Below, piece by piece: positions 36,701-44,226 of a stretch of 64,000 nt of DNA (position 1 is its first letter; each line of letters opens with the position of its first letter). The DNA is taken from contig JAFRRN010000014.1 of the NCBI GenBank assembly GCA_017428055.1, forward strand, positions 16,536 through 80,535. Reading direction: 5' to 3'. The notes below the pieces were generated by a model that saw only the letters and a list, made by a program, of their open reading frames with translations, did no database searches and had not been told where the DNA came from. The DNA comes from Prevotella sp. (GTDB taxonomy: Bacteria > Bacteroidota > Bacteroidia > Bacteroidales > Bacteroidaceae). The position numbers were made by a program, and so were the translations under genes.

Positions 36701-38382
36701 ATGCCGAGGAGATACAGATCAAGGTGGCACAGGGTGCCAAGCCTGGCGAGGGAGGCCAGTTGCCAGGGTTCAAGGTCAACGAGGTAATCGCCAAGACGCG
36801 CCATAGCATCCCCGGCATCTCACTCATCTCGCCCCCACCCCATCACGACATCTATAGCATCGAGGACTTGGCACAACTCATCTTCGACCTGAAGAACGTC
36901 AACCCGACGGCAGCCATATCCGTGAAGCTCGTGGCAGAGAGCGGTGTGGGAACGATCGCTGCGGGTGTAGCCAAGGCAAAAGCAGACCTCATCGTCATCA
37001 GCGGCGCTGAAGGCGGTACGGGAGCATCGCCCGCGTCATCGATGCGGTTTGCCGGCATTTCCCCCGAAATTGGCCTCTCTGAAACACAGCAGACACTTGT
37101 CCGCAACGGCTTACGTGGCAATGTCCGCCTACAAGTGGACGGTCAAATCAAGACGGGACGTGATGTGGTACTGATGGCATTGCTTGGTGCGGAGGAGTTT
37201 GGATTCGGAACAGCCGTACTTATCGTCCTCGGTTGTGTGATGATGCGTAAATGCAACTTGAACACATGCCCGATGGGCGTGGCAACGCAGAATCCCCTAT
37301 TACGAAAACATTTCATGGGAAAGTACGAATACCTTGTCAATTACTTCACATTCCTTGCCCAAGAGGTACGCGAATACCTTGCGGAAATGGGATTCAAGAC
37401 ATTGAACGACATCGTGGGACATACTGAATTGATTGAGACCAAACCATCGATACTCGATTTCAGCAGGTTACTGAACAAGGAAGAAGGTACTCTCCACTTC
37501 ACGGGAGACTTCCACCAACCATCCATCCCATTGGGAATGCAAGGGAATGTTCTAGATGAACAGATGATTGTGGCAGCGCGACGGGCCATTGATTACCAAG
37601 ACGATGGAGTGAGCCTTGACTATGCCATCAAGAATACTAACCGCGCTGTTGGTGCCATGCTCTCTGGTTTCATTGCCAAGAAACATGGCGAGAAGGGCCT
37701 TCCCGATGACACCATCAATGTGAAATTCAAGGGGGCGGCAGGGCAGTCATTCGGTGCTTTCTTGGTTCGGGGCGTAGCATTCAGGCTCGAAGGGGAGACA
37801 AATGACTATTTCGCCAAGGGCCTCTCGGGCGGACGTATCGCCATCCTACCTCCGACACGTGCCAATTTCAATGCCGAGGACAACATCATCGCGGGCAATA
37901 CGGGATTATATGGAGCCACCGCCGGCGAACTATATATCAATGGCAAGGTGGGCGAAAGGTTCGGCGTACGCAATTCGGGAGCCATTGCCGTCATTGAAGG
38001 GGCGGGCGACCATTGCTGCGAATACATGACCGGAGGGCGCGTGGTGGTACTCGGAGAGACGGGGCGCAACTTCGCCGCTGGCATGTCGGGCGGTGTGGCA
38101 TACGTATGGGATAGGCACCATCATTTCGACTACTTCTGCAATATGGATATGGTGGAGATCAATCTCGTCGAGGATAGTGTCAGCAGAAAAGAGCTTCACG
38201 AGCTTATCCGCCAACACTATCTCTACACAGGATCGAAACTCGCCCGAACGATGTTGGATGACTGGAACCGATACATCGAGGACTTCATCCAAGTCGTGCC
38301 TATCGAGTACAAGCGGGTATTGCAAGAGGAGCAGATGGCTAAACTGCAACAAAAAATCGCAGACATGCAGCGTGATTATTAA
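33784..38382 (+). CDS. gltB: Glutamate synthase large subunit
   Basis: I place the start at 33784 (1532 residues) because of the promoter position and the AAGGAT upstream; an in-frame ATG at 33757 would add 9 residues. The class II amidotransferase nucleophile is C23 in HDACGVGMV. The central domain, the FMN-binding synthase domain (about 800-1190) with GAEGGTGASP, the 3Fe-4S cysteines C1151, C1157 and C1162 (CVMMRKCNLNTC) and the C-terminal GXGXG beta-helix are all present. With GltD it makes two glutamates from glutamine and 2-oxoglutarate using NADPH, the ammonia-limited assimilation route. It diverges from the glnK-amtB operon. Confidence 0.96.
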   Translation: MTKRKLNNLEKGLYQSSYEHDACGVGMVVNIHGNKSHELVDNALRVLENMRHRGAEVGKDGDGAGIMLQIPHEFILLQGIPVPEKGKYGTGLVFLPKETKAQGEILSVMIEEIEREGLQLMHLRTVPTHSECLGEAARHTEPDIKQVFITGATDGHVDTFIRTLYIIRKRIEKRIAQMVGNWQHEETPNPFKDFYICSLSNANIIYKGMLSSMQVRQYYPDLTNPYLTSGLALVHSRFSTNTFPTWALAQPFRLLAHNGEINTIRGNRGWMKARESVLNSEALGDTKQISPIVQPGMSDSASLDNVLEFFVMSGLSLPHAMSVMVPESFNDKNPISEELKAFYEYHSILMEPWDGPAALLFSDGRFAGGMLDRNGLRPARYTITKNDMMVVASEVGVMDFDPTEIAEKGRLQPGKILLIDTKEGKIYYDGDIKRQLAEEHPYREWLNTNRIQLEKLKSGRHVENAIDDLLQSEVMFGYGEEDVSSTIIPMATNGQEPTASMGNDTPLAVLSDKPQVFFNYFRQQFAQVTNPAIDSIREELVMSLTEYIGRVGTGILKPDETNCKMVRLPHPILNNTQIDILCNIRYKGFNTIKLPMTFRTNTPPIHQGAGANSQHGDYGESLRTALDKLCKDAEKAVDEGYNYIILTDKIPSLPQNEAFIPSLLAVSAVHHYLISVGKRVQTALIVESGEIRETMHAALLLGYGASAICPYLTFAILDNLVKNHKIQEDYATAEKNYIKAVKKGLFKIMAKMGISTIRSYRGAKIFESIGLSESLLRTYFGTEVSTIGGIGLEKIAHDAIMMRSKALGIMGSGNAIAYGTEVVENQGQFHWRKDGIKHAWNPETITTLQLATRTGSYEKYKEFSRLVDEKDSPIFIRDFLRFRHHPIPIDEVEPVSEIVKHFVAGAMSFGALSKEAHEAICLAMNKLGGRSNTGEGGEDSERFHSSYDGISLNSKTKQVASGRFGVTTEYLVNAEEIQIKVAQGAKPGEGGQLPGFKVNEVIAKTRHSIPGISLISPPPHHDIYSIEDLAQLIFDLKNVNPTAAISVKLVAESGVGTIAAGVAKAKADLIVISGAEGGTGASPASSMRFAGISPEIGLSETQQTLVRNGLRGNVRLQVDGQIKTGRDVVLMALLGAEEFGFGTAVLIVLGCVMMRKCNLNTCPMGVATQNPLLRKHFMGKYEYLVNYFTFLAQEVREYLAEMGFKTLNDIVGHTELIETKPSILDFSRLLNKEEGTLHFTGDFHQPSIPLGMQGNVLDEQMIVAARRAIDYQDDGVSLDYAIKNTNRAVGAMLSGFIAKKHGEKGLPDDTINVKFKGAAGQSFGAFLVRGVAFRLEGETNDYFAKGLSGGRIAILPPTRANFNAEDNIIAGNTGLYGATAGELYINGKVGERFGVRNSGAIAVIEGAGDHCCEYMTGGRVVVLGETGRNFAAGMSGGVAYVWDRHHHFDYFCNMDMVEINLVEDSVSRKELHELIRQHYLYTGSKLARTMLDDWNRYIEDFIQVVPIEYKRVLQEEQMAKLQQKIADMQRDY

Positions 38383-38424
38383 TAAGGTAATGATTAAAGA
38401 GTTTATTTAATTGCAAAACAAATC

Positions 38425-39786
38425 ATGGGAAATCCAAAAGCATTTTTAGAGATACACCGCCAAGAGGCGGGCTACCGTCCGATTCACGATAGAATCCACG
38501 ACTTCGGGGAAGTAGAACAGACACTCAGCGCACGTGAACGCAAGTTGCAGGCATCAAGGTGCATGGACTGCGGCGTTCCTTTCTGCCACTGGGCGTGTCC
38601 TTTGGGCAATAAGCCACCCGAGTGGAACGATGCGCTCTTCAAGGGTGAATGGGAAGTGGCTTATCGTTTGCTCAATGCCACCAACCCCTTCCCTGAGTTC
38701 ACGGGGCGTGTCTGCCCAGCCCTATGTGAAAAGGCATGTGTGCTGAATCTCATCGAACACGAGCCAACCACCAACCGAGAGGATGAGGCTGCCATCGCCG
38801 AGGCGGCATTTCGGGAAGGGTACATCAATGTACATCACCCTGTCCGCAACGGAAAAAAGGTTGCCGTGATTGGTGCTGGGCCAGCGGGGTTGGCGGCTGC
38901 TAACGACCTGAACCTCAAGGGATACCAAGTCGTTGTCTATGAACGGAACGAGGCAGCGGGCGGATTGCTCCGATATGGCATACCCAACTTCAAGCTCAAC
39001 AAAGCCATCATCGACCGCCGCCTTCGTCTGTTAGAGGAAGAAGGCATAGAATTCCGCTATAGCGAAGATGTCCAGCATGAAGCAATAGCACAACTCACAA
39101 AGCAATACGATGCCATCGTCATTGCCACTGGCACCCCTACAGCCCGCGATCTGCATGTGCCTGGCAGGGATTTGAAGGGAGTCCACCTCGCCTTGGAACT
39201 GCTTGCCCAACAAAACAGGGTGTTGGCAGGCATGGAATATTCGAAAGAAGAGCGCATTACCTGCAAAGGGAAAGATGTCCTTGTCATCGGTGGAGGCGAC
39301 ACAGGCAGCGACTGCATTGGCACCGCACACCGTCAAGGGTGCAAAAGCGTGACACAGATAGAAATCATGCCGAAACCCGTAGAAGGACCTATTGACCCCA
39401 ACAATCCATGGCCAAACTACCCTCGCACCATGAAGACAACATCAAGCCATGAAGAGGGATGCATTAGAAGGTGGAACATCAACACCCTTGAGTTTCTTGG
39501 CAAAGACGGGAAACTCTCTGGCGTGAAGATACAGGAAATCGATTGGAAACCTAACCCTGACGGTGGCCGCCCCATCATGGTAGAGAAAGGAAAACCCGAA
39601 ATCATCAAGGCAGAGATAGTCCTCTTGGCAATGGGATTCCTCAAGCCCGAACACCCAGCCTATCCCCAAAACGTATTCGTCTGCGGTGATGCCGCCAATG
39701 GAGCATCCCTCGTGGTAAGTGCTATGGCAAGCGGAAAGCAAGCCGCCGTGAAAGTAAATAACTTTTTAGATACAAATGCTCACTGA
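38425..39786 (+). CDS. gltD: Glutamate synthase small subunit
   Basis: This is a 453-residue protein. The N-terminal ferredoxin-like domain has CMDCGVPFCHWACP and, further on, GRVCPALCEKAC, which bind the 4Fe-4S clusters. The FAD Rossmann motif is VIGAGPAGLAAAN and the NADPH motif VIGGGDTGSDCIG. It passes electrons from NADPH to the large subunit. It follows gltB by 42 bases. It ends only 2 bases before the oppositely directed GH30 gene ends, with no hairpin between them. Confidence 0.96.
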   Translation: MGNPKAFLEIHRQEAGYRPIHDRIHDFGEVEQTLSARERKLQASRCMDCGVPFCHWACPLGNKPPEWNDALFKGEWEVAYRLLNATNPFPEFTGRVCPALCEKACVLNLIEHEPTTNREDEAAIAEAAFREGYINVHHPVRNGKKVAVIGAGPAGLAAANDLNLKGYQVVVYERNEAAGGLLRYGIPNFKLNKAIIDRRLRLLEEEGIEFRYSEDVQHEAIAQLTKQYDAIVIATGTPTARDLHVPGRDLKGVHLALELLAQQNRVLAGMEYSKEERITCKGKDVLVIGGGDTGSDCIGTAHRQGCKSVTQIEIMPKPVEGPIDPNNPWPNYPRTMKTTSSHEEGCIRRWNINTLEFLGKDGKLSGVKIQEIDWKPNPDGGRPIMVEKGKPEIIKAEIVLLAMGFLKPEHPAYPQNVFVCGDAANGASLVVSAMASGKQAAVKVNNFLDTNAH

Positions 39787-39788
39787 CA

Positions 39789-41315
39789 TTAACGCCCCAT
39801 CAATAAGATTCTGGAATCACCATTAGCACTTTTCTCAACACATACTCCGTGGGGCTTTACCAATTGTCGTCCCTGTAGGTCGTAATAGACCTTGGCTCCA
39901 TCATCATTTGCCAGCTTCACATCTTCGATAGCCGCACTGGCTTGGTCAATCATGAAGATATATGTGTTAAGGCTGCGGGCTGGCATCTCAACAGTCACCT
40001 CTCTTGTAGGTTCGTCAATCGTTATTGGGTTCTCTTGACAGAGATTCTCGGTCTCATTGCCTGTTGACAAAAGATGTACACCGCTCTTCACTTTATAAGG
40101 CAATGTCAATTTCAGGTCAACGGCATTCTTCGTGGTGTCGATAGCCATAACGATGAGCGAGTCGCCCTTGATATAGGCAGAATACTCCGAAGCAGCCTCT
40201 GTTCCAGAGGTCTTGTCGCGTGAGGTGGTCAGGCGAGTGGAGCCAGTAACGTGTTTTGAGAAGTGAGACATGACAAAGGCTCGTGGCAGCAGTTTGTTCT
40301 TGGTCTTATTCTCTGCGCCATACTTTGCCTCGCCCGTACTCACGAATGCCCAGTGTGCGCGCATATACCAATAGATATATCCCGTGCAGCCAGCCAGCAT
40401 ACACTCGTTGAGTTCCTCGGCAAAGAGAAGTTGTTCGTGCCAAGTGGGCAAACGGTCACCGATATTGTCTGTCGAGGAGTGTTCGGTCATCCACACCTCC
40501 TTACCATACTTGGCAGCAAGAACAGCCGATTGTTTCATATAGTCGAGGGGCGCATGACCATAGAGGTGTCCTGCCACGATGTCAATCTGCTCGCGGCACG
40601 TTGGGTCGTTCATCAACGGGTCGGTATAATTTTGAGTAAAGCCTAAGCTCTCGCCGCTAATCAGCTTTACGCCAGGATAGGTTTCCCTGTCGAGTAAGTA
40701 GGCATAGTTCTTGACAAGCTTTACCAAGTCTTGAGGGTCGTAGAGGCATCCAGAGTAACTTACCCACCAATCGGGTTCGTTCTGGATAGAAACGGCATCG
40801 ACGTTGACACCATTTTTCTTCATGTAAGCCAGGAAAGTGTTTAGCCACGGGAAGAATTTCTCATAGCAGTCCTCACGCAGCTTACCTCTCTGGTAGCCTT
40901 GGTCTTCGGCATTGCCGCCCTGTGCCGTTCCGTTGGTCTTATAGTCTCCAGGGGGAGACCATGGTGTGCCAAAGACGATGCCGCCACGCTGTTTGACTAA
41001 TTTGGCAGATGGCAGCGAGCCTTTCCAATCGTAGGGCGAGTCCCAATTGCCCCACTCTGGGACAACGATGTCGCCTACAAAGTTAGGCGAGATTTCCATA
41101 CGCATGATGTTCAGTCCAATCTTCGATGTAGGACCGTAGAGTAGTCTCACGGGATTAGTGTCAGTGCCAAACGGACACATGGCACCATCACAACAGGCAG
41201 CACCAAACCCCGTAATGGTCTGCTTGCGAGTACTGTTCACTGTCAGAGTGATGGTTGCGGCTTGTATTGCAGCAACGACAACCATTACGATAATAGAAGT
41301 AATAATCCTTTTCAT
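39789..41315 (-). CDS. Secreted GH30 family (xylanase-like) glycoside hydrolase
   Basis: This is a 508-residue protein with a signal peptide (1-19). The TIM barrel of GH30 opens at ITGFGAACCDGAM. The acid/base is E180 in SIQNEPDW and the nucleophile E278 in VWMTEHSS. GTPWSPPGDYK and the side beta-sandwich (about 385-455; ITIDEPTREVTVEMPARSLNTY) fit the bacterial xylanase branch (GH30_8-like) better than glucosylceramidases. It ends VYYDLQGRQL...., a sorting-type tail. It probably cuts glucuronoxylan or arabinoxylan outside the cell. It is the last of three minus-strand genes for plant-wall enzymes and has its own -7 element at 41395-41402. Confidence 0.88.
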   Translation of the reverse strand: MKRIITSIIVMVVVAAIQAATITLTVNSTRKQTITGFGAACCDGAMCPFGTDTNPVRLLYGPTSKIGLNIMRMEISPNFVGDIVVPEWGNWDSPYDWKGSLPSAKLVKQRGGIVFGTPWSPPGDYKTNGTAQGGNAEDQGYQRGKLREDCYEKFFPWLNTFLAYMKKNGVNVDAVSIQNEPDWWVSYSGCLYDPQDLVKLVKNYAYLLDRETYPGVKLISGESLGFTQNYTDPLMNDPTCREQIDIVAGHLYGHAPLDYMKQSAVLAAKYGKEVWMTEHSSTDNIGDRLPTWHEQLLFAEELNECMLAGCTGYIYWYMRAHWAFVSTGEAKYGAENKTKNKLLPRAFVMSHFSKHVTGSTRLTTSRDKTSGTEAASEYSAYIKGDSLIVMAIDTTKNAVDLKLTLPYKVKSGVHLLSTGNETENLCQENPITIDEPTREVTVEMPARSLNTYIFMIDQASAAIEDVKLANDDGAKVYYDLQGRQLVKPHGVCVEKSANGDSRILLMGR

Positions 41316-41394
41316 GGAAGTATAAAATGAGTAATTATAGTTATCATATTCATAAATATATCAAGGTGCGAAAGCTACAAATAAGAATTCGCTG

Positions 41395-41402
41395 CAAATT
41401 TA
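41395..41402 (-). promoter_or_regulatory. -7 element of GH30 gene
   Basis: TAAATTTG on the minus strand, about 80 bases before the ATG. No clear -33 was found. Confidence 0.45.
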
Positions 41403-41473
41403 GCAATAAAAACTGGCATATCGCACGACCCCTTAACCTTTTTATATATATTATCGTGAAAGGAAAGAAACAT

Positions 41474-41508
41474 TTAGAGGATGACACCACATTGGTATCA
41501 TCCTCTAA
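41474..41508 (-). terminator. Terminator of GH3 gene
   Basis: TTAGAGGATGA (41474-41484) pairs exactly with TCATCCTCTAA (41498-41508), an 11-bp stem. It lies 34 bases past the GH3 stop and is followed on the minus strand by a pyrimidine-rich ATGTTTCTTTCC. Confidence 0.75.
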
Positions 41509-41541
41509 CTACGCTTGACGTAAGGATTAAGAAGCCAACTC

Positions 41542-44163
41542 TTATAAATTGACAACGAGTCTTTGCAAGTCAGTGTCCTTGCTGGAACCACCTACCATCA
41601 GTTCGTGTTTGCCTTTCACCACACGCATGGTGTTGGTCTGCTCGTCCCATGTCTCGAAGTCGTTGCCAGCGAATGGAATCTCCACCACCTTGGTCTCGCC
41701 CGCCTTCAACGACACTTGCCGATAAGCACGGAGCGTCTTCAATGGTCCGCCGATGTCTGCCAACCGCCTCATGTAGACTTGCACCGTCTCTTCGCCATCA
41801 CGGTTGCCCGCATTGGTGACATTGACCGTCACGATGCCTTTTTTCGCATTGTATTTCGGTTTGGAATAACGATACTGCGTATAGCTCAATCCATATCCGA
41901 AGGGGAACAAGGGCTCATCCTTGAAGTAACGGTAAGTGCGGTTCGCCATCATGTAATCTTCATAGTCGGGCAATTGATTGACATTCTTATAGAACGTCAC
42001 AGGCAACTTGCCTTGGGGGTTGTAGTCGCCAAACAGCACATCCGCCACAGCCTTTCCGCCCTGCTCTCCACCGTACCAAGCCTGAAGGATGGCATCAGCA
42101 TTCTCCGTCTCCGGCACCAAGGCGACGGCACTTCCCGAGCAATTGACAAAGACGACATGCTTGCCCGCCTTGTGGAGGGCGGCAATCAAGTCACGCTGCG
42201 CTTGGGGAAGTTCGATGTCGGTGCGGTCGCCGCCACGGAATCCCGGCTCGTTCACTTTCATCTCCTCACCCTCTAATCTGGGTGAGATACCACCCACGAA
42301 GACGACGACATCGGCATCTGCCACCTCGTTGACGACCTCTTGATGTGTGGGAGTGAGCTTCTTACAAATGTCGAATTGCATCACTGCCATATCAAAGTCT
42401 TGCACATAGTCGATTTGGAATTGGTATGCCTCGCCCGCCTTAACACGGATTTCCTTACGTGTCTCGTTGATGCGGTTGCGTCCTTTCCAGTTGTCGATGA
42501 GTGTGTCACCATTGACAATGAGACGCGCCTTGTCATCGCTACCCATCGAGATGATGAGTGTCTCGTCGGCAGTGGGGTTAAATATTCCCTGGTATTGGGC
42601 TGAGAACTTTTCCAGGTTCACCCCCGGCGCAAAGACTGTTGCCCCTCCATTGCTCAAGTTGATGGGCTGGCTGATGACGAGGTGATTGACTGGGTCGCCT
42701 TTCATGTCGGTGTTGTTCCAATAAGTGGCATTCATTCCCCGCTGTCCATCCATCGTCGTAAAGCAATTGAAACGGCTTTCAAAAGTCTCGTTTCGCGTGA
42801 AACCACAGCCGGGAACATACTTCACGTCATATCCCATCTTGTCACGGATGCCCTTGAGGATAGTGGTGGTCTGCGTGGGATAACCGCTATAGTTGCCCCA
42901 CATCATCACGGAGTCGTTGGCATTGGGTCCCATGACGACCACCTTTTGGCTTTTCTTCAATGGGAGGATGCCGTCCCTGTTTTGCAACAAGACAATACTC
43001 TTGCGAGCCATGTCGAGTGCCAATTGCTTATGGGCAGGACATGCAATAACGTTAGGAGAGACCTTTGTCCAAGCTACCATTTCGTCAGGGTCGAAGTCGC
43101 CCAGCTCAAAACGGGCGACAAGCAACCGCTTGAGGCTCTTGTCAATCTCGCCTTCCGTCACCTCTCCCGCCTTGACGGCATCGGGCAACGAGCGGTAATT
43201 GGAACCGCATTCCACGTCTGTCCCAGCGCGGACTGCCGATGCCGAGGCGGCATGTACGTTGGGCGAGAACCCGTGATACCCAGGTTTCCAGAAGTCACTG
43301 ATGGCACCGCAGTCGCTGGTGATTAGTCCCTTGAATCCCCACTCATCACGTAGAATCTGCTGCTCGTATCTGCTATTGCCACAACAAGGCTCCCCGTCGA
43401 TGCGCTGATAGGCACACATCACCTCAGCGACCTCGCCGTCTTGCACAAGCGACTTGAAAGCGGGAAGATATGTCTCCCACAAATCACGGGAAGGAAGATT
43501 CTCAAGATTGAACTGATGCCTGTTCCATTCCGGGCCGCTATGCACGGCAAAATGTTTGGCACAAGCCAACAGCTTCTTGTATTTGCCCGTAGCGGGAACG
43601 CCCGTGGGCGACCATAGCCACTCGCCCTCGTAGGTCATTCCCTGCAAACCACGCACCACGGCGAGACCCATCTTCGTGGTGAGGAATGGGTCTTCACCGT
43701 ATGTCTCCTGTCCACGTCCCCACCGAGGGTCGCGGAAGATATTGATGTTTGGAGTCCAGAACGACAGCCCTTGGTAGCGTTTGGGGTTGCCCTTTTGTTT
43801 AGCAAGGGTATTCTTGGCACGTGCCTCATCGCTCACGGCTGTGAAGACTTGGTGGAGCAAGGCGTCATCCCATGATGCCGCCATCGCCATGGTAATGGGG
43901 AACACGGTGGCAAACCCGTTTCGACCAATGCCATGCAAAGCCTCATTCCACCACTCGAAATGCGGTACGCCGAGACGGGTGATCTCTTTCGAACCGTCCA
44001 TCATCAACTGCGTCTTCTCTTCCAATGTCAACCGTTTGCAGAGGTCTTCGGCTCTCTGTTCGGCAGACAACGCCGGGTTTTGGAACGGATATGTATATGA
44101 CTGGGCGTGGGCAGAGCCTATCGCCATCATCATGGATAGAATCAACAATCCTCTCTTTCTCAT
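41542..44163 (-). CDS. Secreted GH3 glycosidase with PA14 insert (beta-xylosidase/beta-glucosidase type)
   Basis: This is an 873-residue protein with a signal peptide (1-20). The GH3 barrel carries FWTPNINIFRDPRWGRGQET and the nucleophile D284 in LITSDCGAISDFW. The second sandwich is split by a PA14 domain (about 470-610; GMNATYWNNTDMKG...SMGSDDKARLIVNG). The C-terminal fibronectin III-like domain (about 790-870; VTNAGNRDGEETVQVYMR) is present. This layout matches the Xyl3 enzymes of Prevotella that release xylose from xylo-oligosaccharides; arabinosidase or glucosidase activity is possible. It sits between a xylanase-like and a pectate lyase-like gene. It has a -7 element at 44192-44199 and a terminator at 41474-41508. 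Confidence 0.92.
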   Translation of the reverse strand: MRKRGLLILSMMMAIGSAHAQSYTYPFQNPALSAEQRAEDLCKRLTLEEKTQLMMDGSKEITRLGVPHFEWWNEALHGIGRNGFATVFPITMAMAASWDDALLHQVFTAVSDEARAKNTLAKQKGNPKRYQGLSFWTPNINIFRDPRWGRGQETYGEDPFLTTKMGLAVVRGLQGMTYEGEWLWSPTGVPATGKYKKLLACAKHFAVHSGPEWNRHQFNLENLPSRDLWETYLPAFKSLVQDGEVAEVMCAYQRIDGEPCCGNSRYEQQILRDEWGFKGLITSDCGAISDFWKPGYHGFSPNVHAASASAVRAGTDVECGSNYRSLPDAVKAGEVTEGEIDKSLKRLLVARFELGDFDPDEMVAWTKVSPNVIACPAHKQLALDMARKSIVLLQNRDGILPLKKSQKVVVMGPNANDSVMMWGNYSGYPTQTTTILKGIRDKMGYDVKYVPGCGFTRNETFESRFNCFTTMDGQRGMNATYWNNTDMKGDPVNHLVISQPINLSNGGATVFAPGVNLEKFSAQYQGIFNPTADETLIISMGSDDKARLIVNGDTLIDNWKGRNRINETRKEIRVKAGEAYQFQIDYVQDFDMAVMQFDICKKLTPTHQEVVNEVADADVVVFVGGISPRLEGEEMKVNEPGFRGGDRTDIELPQAQRDLIAALHKAGKHVVFVNCSGSAVALVPETENADAILQAWYGGEQGGKAVADVLFGDYNPQGKLPVTFYKNVNQLPDYEDYMMANRTYRYFKDEPLFPFGYGLSYTQYRYSKPKYNAKKGIVTVNVTNAGNRDGEETVQVYMRRLADIGGPLKTLRAYRQVSLKAGETKVVEIPFAGNDFETWDEQTNTMRVVKGKHELMVGGSSKDTDLQRLVVNL

Positions 44164-44191
44164 AATCTTTTGATGTTTTAGTTTGATAGTT

Positions 44192-44199
44192 CAAAAATA
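44192..44199 (-). promoter_or_regulatory. -7 element of GH3 gene
   Basis: TATTTTTG on the minus strand, 28 bases before the ATG. It lies in the 63-base gap after the pectate lyase-like gene, which suggests the GH3 gene can be transcribed separately. Confidence 0.45.
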
Positions 44200-44226
44200 G
44201 ATAATGATGCGTTTTCTCACATATCC

